14,461 nt of DNA from SIG469 sp964541215 (lineage in GTDB: Bacteria > Bacillota > Clostridia > Oscillospirales > Oscillospiraceae), in NCBI GenBank assembly GCA_964541215.1, contig CAZIPP010000033.1, forward strand, positions 1 to 14,461, given 5' to 3'. The notes under the pieces were generated by a model. That model was not told where the DNA came from. It saw nothing but the letters and a program-made list of their open reading frames with translations, and made no database searches. Within the stretch, counting starts at the first letter, position 1; every line of letters starts with the position of its first letter. Position numbers and translations under genes: made by a program. Below, piece by piece: positions 6,828 through 12,159 of this stretch.

Positions 6828-6997
6828 AAAAAGGTATCAAAATTACTCTTTGCTGCTGTGCGATATTGCTCGTTGTTGGTGCAGTATTAGCTTTCGCCGG
6901 TATTGCAATGGGTGCAAAATTGTCATATACTGAAAGAGAACTGGAAGCAGCTTTGGAGAGCACTGAGCTTTATCAGTTTTTTGAAAGAATAGATTGA
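6824..6997 (+). CDS. 57-aa membrane peptide, probable stump of a DUF4097 protein
   Basis: The ATG at 6824 shares ATGA with the stop of the DUF1700 gene; AGGAGG lies at 6807-6812. The product starts MKKGIKITLCCCAILLVVGA and continues to a hydrophobic segment spanning ~7-30, then a short charged tail (YTERELEAALESTELYQFFERID). In related operons the gene after padR and DUF1700 often encodes a DUF4097 beta-solenoid protein beginning with just such a lysine-start signal/anchor helix. Here the stop is followed after 13 nt by the pspC start, leaving no room for the solenoid. It is either a clean deletion leaving a membrane stub, or a genuine small membrane protein. A cytoplasmic start KKGIK and a triple cysteine (10-12) within the membrane region are notable. 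Reality of translation is likely from the coupling; function unknown. Confidence 0.72.
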   Translation: MKKGIKITLCCCAILLVVGAVLAFAGIAMGAKLSYTERELEAALESTELYQFFERID

Positions 6998-7010
6998 GGA
7001 GGAACAAAAG

Positions 7011-7199
7011 ATGGAAAAGAAACTGTATCGTTCCGAAGAAAACAAAAAAATCTGTGGCGTATGCGGTGGTATCGGTGAGTACTTTAACATTGACCCTACT
7101 ATCATTAGACTGGTATGGGTAATTTGTGCGCTTTGCGGTGGTTTTGGTCTCCTTGCATACATATTATCTGCACTCATCATACCTGTAAAGCCCGTATAA
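7011..7199 (+). CDS. PspC-domain small membrane protein
   Basis: 62 aa; ATG with AGGAGG at 6997-7002 (8-nt spacing). It consists only of the PspC domain: KLYRSEENKKICGVCGGIGEYF (residues 4-25; the conserved R(S).....GVCGGIA.Y-type motif), then D28 and a hydrophobic stretch ~32-58 that crosses the membrane. Known relatives include E. coli PspC and proteins of the Bacillota LiaI/LiaF-type envelope-stress systems, which sense or buffer membrane damage. As last gene of the PadR-DUF1700 operon it supports an envelope-stress role for the whole unit. A hairpin terminator follows 10 nt after the stop. Confidence 0.93.
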   Translation: MEKKLYRSEENKKICGVCGGIGEYFNIDPTIIRLVWVICALCGGFGLLAYILSALIIPVKPV

Positions 7200-7209
7200 A
7201 TAGCTTATT

Positions 7210-7243
7210 ATGCCCATCGGCTATCAGTCGATGGGCATTTCCT
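7210..7243 (+). terminator. Intrinsic terminator of the padR-pspC operon
   Basis: ATGCCCATCG (7210-7219) pairs with CGATGGGCAT (7229-7238) around a 9-nt loop, followed by TTTCCTTG. The stem is GC-rich and perfect; the T tract is short. Confidence 0.65.
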
Positions 7244-7256
7244 TGTTCTGGAACAT

Positions 7257-7285
7257 TTGCAAAAAAGAATCGTCTGTGTTATCAT
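7257..7285 (+). promoter_or_regulatory. Candidate promoter of the FHA-SEDS/PBP operon
   Basis: TTGCAA (7257-7262), 17-bp spacer, TATCAT (7280-7285) with a TGT extended -10 just before it. It lies between the padR-operon terminator and the ATG at 7319; AAGGA (7308-7312) provides the ribosome site 6 nt before the start. Confidence 0.6.
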
Positions 7286-7318
7286 AGCGGCATTATTTTA
7301 AACAGTTAAGGATACGAT

Positions 7319-9109
7319 ATGGAACCTGTATATACTTTGATAAATGAATTGATCCTTAAGCTCAGTGCGGTGGAGTTGCCGTGGGAATTGGGGTTTCAGG
7401 ACACAGTTTGCCTGATTTCCAGAGTGCTTTTTCCCATTCTTACGGTCGCCATCGTTGTGCGTTGCGGAGTCTCTTTGCTCAAATGGCCAAAAGAACCGGA
7501 AGTTTGGGCATATTTGACCTTACCCAATGGCGGACGTATACCTGTAAAACATTGGGAGAACCTGATAGGAAGAGCAAAAAGGTCAGACATTCTGCTCAAT
7601 TATCCCACTGTATCCAGAAACCACGGTGTTTTGACAAGAGGTGATGATGGAGTTTGGACAATAACCGTAATAAGCGGAAATACCAATCCTGTACTTGTAA
7701 ACGGTAAAGAAGTGGAAGAGTCTGAGGATATTCGTTACGGTGACGTACTGACTATGGGTGGAGTGGATATGACGCTCATCCCTGTACCGGAGGATGAAAA
7801 AGCAGAAGACGCTGCTTACCGAACAAAACCCGGAAGAAGTATAAAGCCTTCTGTGACTTTTTTGCTTATTACGCTGCTGCAGATGCTCTTGTCTTTGCAG
7901 CTTACAATTTCAAAAGTGCCGGAGCTTGAACCGCGCATCACTGTTGTGTTTTGTTTGCTTTCAGCGATAATGTGGTTGTATTTCATTGTTATCAGATGCC
8001 TGCGAAGAACCGGTTTCGAAATTGAATCCATCGCTTTTTTGCTGACTACTTTTGGGTTGTCCGTAATTGCTTCCGACAATCCTGATGAGCTGTATAAGCA
8101 GCTTATATGTGTGGTTGGCGGCATCATTATATTTCTCGCACTGGGTATTTTCATGCGCGATCTTCAACGCACTAAAAAGGTTCGTTGGTATATGGCCGCT
8201 ATCGGTATTGGACTTTTTGCTGTCAATCTTATTTTTGGCACAGAGGTTTACGGAGCAAAAAACTGGATAATGATCGGAGGATTTTCTATCCAGCCCTCTG
8301 AACTTATCAAGATATGTTTTATTTTTACCGGCGCATCTACTTTGGACAGACTTGTTACTAAAAGAAACCTGTATCTGTTTATCCTGTTTGCGGGAATTTG
8401 CTGTGGAAGCCTTGCGCTGATGAACGACTTTGGAACAGCAATAGTTTACTTCGCAACTTTTGTTGTTATTGCTTTTTTGCGTTCGGGAGACTTTGCAACG
8501 ATTTCGTTGATTACTGCGTCAGTTGGTTTTGGCGGAGTAATGGCTTTGAAGCTGAAACCCCATGCACTTAGCAGATTCCAGTCATGGAGACATATCTGGG
8601 AATTCCCTTATGATGCTGGATACCAGCAAACAAGAGCGCTGATGTGCATCGCCAGCGGAGGACTTCTGGGACTTGGCGCAGGCAACGGTTGGTTAAAAAA
8701 CGTTGCGGCTTCCGATACCGACCTTGTATTCTGCTTCCTTGCGGAAGAATTGGGACTCATTATTGCCATGGCATGTGTTATCTGCGTAGTGCTGCTTGCG
8801 GTATTCACCATAAGAGCGGCAACTGTTGGGCGTTCTTCTTTCTATGTTATTGCAGCTTGTAGTGCCATGTGTATGCTGCTTGTTCAGACCATGCTGAATG
8901 TGTTTGGCTCGGTGGATATACTGCCGTTCACCGGTGTCACGTTCCCGTTTCTGTCTAACGGCGGCAGTTCGATGCTTGCGTCATGGGGACTTCTTGCGTT
9001 TGTTAAAGCAGCCGATACGCGCCAGAATGCCAGCTTTGCAATTAGACTGCACCCTGAAGATGAAGGTGCGGAAGATTTTGTCATCAATCAAAAGGAAGTG
9101 GTGGAATGA
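7319..9109 (+). CDS. FHA domain fused to SEDS (FtsW/RodA-family) peptidoglycan glycosyltransferase
   Basis: 596 aa, against roughly 370-420 for ordinary SEDS proteins; the extra length is N-terminal. A first membrane segment (~31-53, followed by K55 and K58) puts the next part in the cytosol. Residues ~62-155 are an FHA domain with the phosphothreonine-binding residues intact: G84-R85, S99-R100-N101-H102 and N128-G129. From ~177 a SEDS core with about ten membrane segments follows, with the family blocks YGAKNWI...QPSELIK (311-331), NDFGTA (369-374), GYQQTRAL (434-441), DTDLVF...EELG (466-479, D468 matching the essential Asp of the TDFIF motif) and FPFLSNGGSS (542-551). SEDS proteins polymerise lipid II into glycan chains and pair with a class B PBP, which is encoded next with a 4-nt overlap. 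The FHA domain implies recruitment by a Thr-phosphorylated partner. Whether it serves elongation, division or sporulation cannot be told. Confidence 0.93.
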   Translation: MEPVYTLINELILKLSAVELPWELGFQDTVCLISRVLFPILTVAIVVRCGVSLLKWPKEPEVWAYLTLPNGGRIPVKHWENLIGRAKRSDILLNYPTVSRNHGVLTRGDDGVWTITVISGNTNPVLVNGKEVEESEDIRYGDVLTMGGVDMTLIPVPEDEKAEDAAYRTKPGRSIKPSVTFLLITLLQMLLSLQLTISKVPELEPRITVVFCLLSAIMWLYFIVIRCLRRTGFEIESIAFLLTTFGLSVIASDNPDELYKQLICVVGGIIIFLALGIFMRDLQRTKKVRWYMAAIGIGLFAVNLIFGTEVYGAKNWIMIGGFSIQPSELIKICFIFTGASTLDRLVTKRNLYLFILFAGICCGSLALMNDFGTAIVYFATFVVIAFLRSGDFATISLITASVGFGGVMALKLKPHALSRFQSWRHIWEFPYDAGYQQTRALMCIASGGLLGLGAGNGWLKNVAASDTDLVFCFLAEELGLIIAMACVICVVLLAVFTIRAATVGRSSFYVIAACSAMCMLLVQTMLNVFGSVDILPFTGVTFPFLSNGGSSMLASWGLLAFVKAADTRQNASFAIRLHPEDEGAEDFVINQKEVVE

Positions 9110-10479
9110 AGAAAATATCCGGACGATCCAAAACCGTTATCATTCTTGCCGCTTTGATGGTGGCAGGACTGCTGTACTTTGCTGCGGATGTGCTTATAAA
9201 TGGTAATTCATGGTCTGCACATCCCGGAAATGGCAATCTTTATTCAGGCGGTAATCTGAGCGCGGGAATTATTCGTGACAGAATAGGCGATATTCTGGTG
9301 CAATCGGGAGAGGAAGGCCGTTCATACAGCAATAATCCTGCAGTTAGAACCGCTTTACTTCACCTTACGGGCGACAGCTATGGTTATATACCATCTATCG
9401 TTCTTAACGAATATGCTGACGAGATGAGCGGGTACGATACTTTGAACGGCGTTTTTGCGCTAAACCGGGACAGTGCAGAGCTAAAGCTGACCGTCAGTGC
9501 CAAGGTCAGTTCAGTTGCCTATGAGGCTTTGGCGGGAAGAAAAGGCTGTGTTGGCGTGTACAATTACAAAACCGGTGAAATAATCTGCATGACTTCCAGC
9601 ATGTCCTATGACCCTCTGGCAATGCCGGATATAAGTTCAGACACAACAGGCAAATATGAAGGTGTCTTTGTTAACCGTTTCATTTCCTCGACTTACGTAC
9701 CCGGCTCCATTTTTAAGCTTGTTACAACTGCCGCGGCTATTGAAACTATTGATGATATTTTTCAGCAGACCTTTTACTGTGACGGTGACGTTGAAGTTGA
9801 GGGCGACACCATTGTATGCGCCGGTGTTCATGGTGAGATAGATTTCAAAACAGCGCTTGCCCGTTCATGTAACTGTGCTTTTGCTTCGATCGCATCCCAG
9901 CTTGGTGCTGATGTTCTTACTGAATACGCATCCAAAGCTTTGGTAAATGACTCATTTAGCTTCGATGGATTATCAACAGCCAGAGGAAGCTTTGTTCTGA
10001 AAGACAATACAGAATCCAACGTTGCATGGGCAGGTATTGGGCAGTATACAAATCTTATTAACCCCTGTGCTTTTATGACTTTTGTCGGTGCGGTTGGTAA
10101 TGGAGGGACTGTGGTGTATCCACATCTGCTGCAATCTGTTACCGGCGGTGGTGTGATGGATATAGAATATGGTCAGACAGTAGCCGGAGAAACAATACTC
10201 AGTGAGCAGACCTGCCAGACAATGAAGGAAATGATGCGCAATAATGTTGTCACAGTCTACGGAGACCCCTATGACCTCAATATTTGCGCCAAATCAGGCA
10301 CAGCAGAGGTTGGGGAAGGGGTAGAGCCCCACGCGACCTATGCGGGCTTTCTGGACGATGAGGAGCATCCTCTGGCGTTTATCGTCATTGTAGAGAATGG
10401 TGGCTCCGGCAGCGCCATCTGCGGAAGCATAGCAAATGAGGTGCTGAAAACTGCTGTTGAAATGATGGACGATGAATAA
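9106..10479 (+). CDS. Class B penicillin-binding protein (peptidoglycan DD-transpeptidase)
   Basis: 457 aa; ATG overlaps the SEDS stop (ATGA), with an AAGGAAG site upstream. One N-terminal membrane anchor (~9-30) leads to a short N-terminal domain and a transpeptidase domain (~145-457). All three active-site motifs are present: S201-I-F-K204 (acylated serine), S254-C-N256 and K396-S-G-T399. The compact size and short non-catalytic region resemble PbpA/PBP2-like proteins encoded with RodA in Actinobacteria rather than the larger PBP2 or SpoVD types. It should cross-link the glycan strands made by the SEDS partner. It is the last gene of its operon, ending against a bidirectional terminator. 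Target of beta-lactams by family membership. Confidence 0.93.
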   Translation: MKKISGRSKTVIILAALMVAGLLYFAADVLINGNSWSAHPGNGNLYSGGNLSAGIIRDRIGDILVQSGEEGRSYSNNPAVRTALLHLTGDSYGYIPSIVLNEYADEMSGYDTLNGVFALNRDSAELKLTVSAKVSSVAYEALAGRKGCVGVYNYKTGEIICMTSSMSYDPLAMPDISSDTTGKYEGVFVNRFISSTYVPGSIFKLVTTAAAIETIDDIFQQTFYCDGDVEVEGDTIVCAGVHGEIDFKTALARSCNCAFASIASQLGADVLTEYASKALVNDSFSFDGLSTARGSFVLKDNTESNVAWAGIGQYTNLINPCAFMTFVGAVGNGGTVVYPHLLQSVTGGGVMDIEYGQTVAGETILSEQTCQTMKEMMRNNVVTVYGDPYDLNICAKSGTAEVGEGVEPHATYAGFLDDEEHPLAFIVIVENGGSGSAICGSIANEVLKTAVEMMDDE

Positions 10480-10510
10480 ATAAGAGCCACGGATCAACCG
10501 TGGCTCTTAT
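10480..10510. terminator. Bidirectional terminator between convergent genes
   Basis: Perfect 13-bp arms ATAAGAGCCACGG (10480-10492) and CCGTGGCTCTTAT (10498-10510) with a 5-nt loop. It starts right after the PBP stop (10477-10479), and the opposing NADAR gene ends inside it: the NADAR stop codon (10494-10496) lies in the loop and its last codons in one arm. T tracts on both sides are short. Confidence 0.75.
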
Positions 10511-11399
10511 ATTCTAAATGCTTAAGCAAACAGTCAAATATCTTTTTATCATTGGCAGAAAACCAAATATCCATTTGTGGGCAGTGATTATTTGTAATCC
10601 ACTCAAGTACAGCGTTAACTGCTATGCCCGATGCTTTTTCCTTTGGAAAACAGTTTTTGCCTGTTGAAAGAGGAGGGAATGCTATGCTCGTTGCGCCGAC
10701 TTCAACAGCGATGTCCAAACAGTTTTTATAGCTTATGGTAAGCAAAGATCCATCATCTCGTCCATAGACAGGAGTAACTGTTTGTATTGTTGATGCATCG
10801 AGCTGTGCGGCACAGCCTGTTTTGATGCATGGAAGAGATTTACTGCCAGCTTCCACAACGGTGAGAAATGATGAGATATCCTCTATATGTTCATCGGTTA
10901 AGTGTATATGCTCATGAAATGTATATTCTCTAATGGGGCGTAAGTGGCTGTTGTCGGAAAGGTTACCGTCTAATATCTGTTTACGAAGCTCCATCAGAAT
11001 TCTTCCTAAGTGGTTTTCGCCAATGCCGGTTTTTAGGTCAACACCCCAGTACATATCACCCCAAGTGTTTCCTTCGATTATGTGGCTATCGACTGTGTCT
11101 GACAGGAGCTTTGCAAGACGAGGATTTTGTTCAAACTTGGCTTTCACAATGTCGCCCATGGTTTGCAGCTTTATCTCGTCCCAGTCGGGACGTATATCGA
11201 TGTGTTTGAAATACCGTTTTGATTCGTCTGCATACATTGAAGCCAAGAGCTTTCGCTGCTCGGGATCTTCCAGCTTTTGTGCCTGATAAGCAGTTTCGGA
11301 GCTGTAATATGCAATGCCGTCATACATCAGTTTTGCCGGATAAAAATTGCTTAAAAATTCATATTCGCCTCGAAAACGGTCAATGGTACTTGCAGGCAT
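10494..11399 (-). CDS. NADAR (YbiA-like) domain fused to the C-terminal part of a macro domain
   Basis: 301 aa; GAGGTG at 11404-11409 supports the ATG. Residues 1-145 are a NADAR/DUF1768 domain with typical blocks: FLSNFYPAKL (15-24), SSETAYQAQK (33-42), DWDEIK (72-77), AKFEQN (87-92), GNTWGDMYWG (110-119) and G-x-N-x-LG..LM.LR (127-139). NADAR proteins remove ADP-ribose from guanine bases in nucleic acid or act on N-glycosides; E. coli YbiA is a relative. Residues ~190-296 match macro domains from the TG-A / VTPVYG strand onward, including Y224-K-N, SIAFPPLSTGKNCFP (238-252, phosphate loop S245-T246-G247) and a terminal ANDKKIFDCLLKHL helix. The macro front half, with its NAAN and glycine-rich loop, is missing, replaced by ~45 residues of no recognised type (~145-190). 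The macro part is thus probably a binding or structural remnant, or a divergent variant. The 3' end of the gene lies in the shared terminator. Confidence 0.85.
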   Translation of the reverse strand: MPASTIDRFRGEYEFLSNFYPAKLMYDGIAYYSSETAYQAQKLEDPEQRKLLASMYADESKRYFKHIDIRPDWDEIKLQTMGDIVKAKFEQNPRLAKLLSDTVDSHIIEGNTWGDMYWGVDLKTGIGENHLGRILMELRKQILDGNLSDNSHLRPIREYTFHEHIHLTDEHIEDISSFLTVVEAGSKSLPCIKTGCAAQLDASTIQTVTPVYGRDDGSLLTISYKNCLDIAVEVGATSIAFPPLSTGKNCFPKEKASGIAVNAVLEWITNNHCPQMDIWFSANDKKIFDCLLKHLEYKSHG

Positions 11400-11504
11400 A
11401 ATTCACCTCGATGAGTTCAAGTGGTTTATGGAGATAATTTGTGTTTGGAAATGTAAAAACAACACCCATTTTGATGCGAAAACTGTTCGAATAACTGAAT
11501 TTTG

Positions 11505-11798
11505 TCAGCTACAATGGTAAATGACTTCCTTGCCTTTTCGTTGGGCGTATTCTATCTCCTTGCGGACAGACTCTCCAATATATCCGTCAATGTTCAAAAC
11601 ATAGATGCCATCGCTTAAATCTATTTTTTGATAGTGTGCAAGTTCAAGGGCCTGCATTTCCTTGGCAGTTGGTTTAGTGTCGGCCAAAGCATAAATGCAT
11701 TGTAAAATATTATAGCCCTTTTGTGTTTCAAGATAATAGGCAACTTCCTGCATTTCTTTTTCAAATCTCATGCTGCCGCATAGCGTATATGTCTTCAT
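11505..11798 (-). CDS. Nucleoside 2-deoxyribosyltransferase-like (DUF4406-type) protein
   Basis: 97 aa from ATG at 11796-11798, chosen for its GGAG site (11806-11809, 7-nt spacing) and because the product then begins MKTYTLCGSMRFEKEM, the usual start of the family; the longer frame reads through the tRNA gene and is spurious. The fold is Rossmann-like: a first strand with the CGS(M/T)RF nucleotide loop (7-12), a helix, then KIDLSDGIYVLNIDGYIGESVRKEIEYA (74-101 region of the family: D.SD....N..GYIGESTR.EI.YA), with the catalytic-type Glu in GES, ending KGKEVIYHCS. Relatives cleave or transfer the base of nucleosides; many small ones are uncharacterised. It is co-directional with the NADAR gene 105 bp downstream and lies just behind the tRNA terminator, so it needs its own promoter, which is not evident (weak TTGGCA / TACTGT at 15 bp). 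Confidence 0.8.
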   Translation of the reverse strand: MKTYTLCGSMRFEKEMQEVAYYLETQKGYNILQCIYALADTKPTAKEMQALELAHYQKIDLSDGIYVLNIDGYIGESVRKEIEYAQRKGKEVIYHCS

Positions 11799-11852
11799 AA
11801 CAAATCTCCACAGTATTCCGATTGTTGATATGCCAAACCCGGCAGCTTGGAT

Positions 11853-11892
11853 AAAAAAAAGGAACCTTTGAATTACAAAAGTTCCTTTTTTT
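11853..11892 (-). terminator. Intrinsic terminator of tRNA-Ser
   Basis: Stem formed by 11861-11870 and 11876-11885 (GGAACTTTTG with CAAAGGTTCC in the minus-strand RNA, one G-U pair) followed on the minus strand by eight T (11853-11860). The opposite flank has a matching run of T at 11886-11892, so it could work in both directions. It isolates the tRNA from the downstream deoxyribosyltransferase-like gene. Confidence 0.85.
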
Positions 11893-11893
11893 A

Positions 11894-11985
11894 TGGCGGA
11901 GATGGAGAGATTCGAACTCTCGATACCCTTTTGGGGTATACACGATTTCCAATCGTGCGCGCTCGACCAGCTACGCGACATCTCC
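11894..11985 (-). tRNA. tRNA-Ser (anticodon GGA)
   Basis: Minus-strand reading gives acceptor GGAGATG (11979-11985) pairing with CATCTCC (11898-11904), discriminator G, and an encoded CCA (11894-11896). The anticodon stem-loop is CACGA-TTGGAAA-TCGTG, anticodon GGA at 11948-11950, reading UCC/UCU serine codons. A long variable arm (TATACCC/GGGTATC type) and the T loop TTCGAAT confirm a class II serine tRNA. It has its own promoter and terminator. Confidence 0.97.
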
Positions 11986-12023
11986 ATGGTCAAGTGCAAT
12001 CAGCTATTCAATTGCGCCAGATA

Positions 12024-12052
12024 ATATTACATCATAAAAGCGGTTTTGTCAA
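12024..12052 (-). promoter_or_regulatory. Promoter of tRNA-Ser
   Basis: Minus strand: TTGACA (12047-12052), 17-bp spacer, TAATAT (12024-12029). It ends 38 bp before the mature 5' end of the tRNA, leaving a short leader to be removed by RNase P. Confidence 0.8.
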
Positions 12053-12110
12053 GCCCTAACCGACCAAAATTTTAAAATTTCGGCACCTGCCCCAAATCTC
12101 TCCGACAAGC

Positions 12111-12153
12111 AGCGAAAGGCCGATGTAAACACCATTTACATCGGCCTTTCGCT
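12111..12153 (-). terminator. Long hairpin after the flavin oxidoreductase gene
   Basis: Perfect 19-bp arms (12111-12129 and 12135-12153; GCGAAAGGCCGATGTAAA core) with a 5-nt loop, starting 6 nt beyond the oxidoreductase stop. No real T tract follows on the minus strand (CTGCTTGTC), so it may act as a terminator, an RNA 3'-end stabiliser, or both. It lies between that gene and the tRNA promoter. Confidence 0.65.
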
Positions 12154-12159
12154 TGAAAC

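Noticed and set aside
6817..6933. Alternative frame starting at ATG 6817 near the 57-aa peptide
   Set aside because: It gives a short Cys/Arg-rich product with no membrane segment; the 6824 frame is coupled to the upstream stop and has a sensible membrane helix.
9106..10479. Inactive or degenerate PBP because of the KSGT motif
   Set aside because: KSG is an accepted variant of KTG in class B PBPs, and SxxK and SxN are intact with correct spacing.
11894..11916. tRNA-Ser 3' end as an attachment site for an integrated element
   Set aside because: No second copy of the tRNA 3' sequence and no integrase gene is present in the window.
11799..11999. N-terminal extension of the deoxyribosyltransferase-like frame
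   Set aside because: The extension is translated tRNA-Ser and terminator sequence. The ATG at 11796-11798 has a proper ribosome site and a family-like start.
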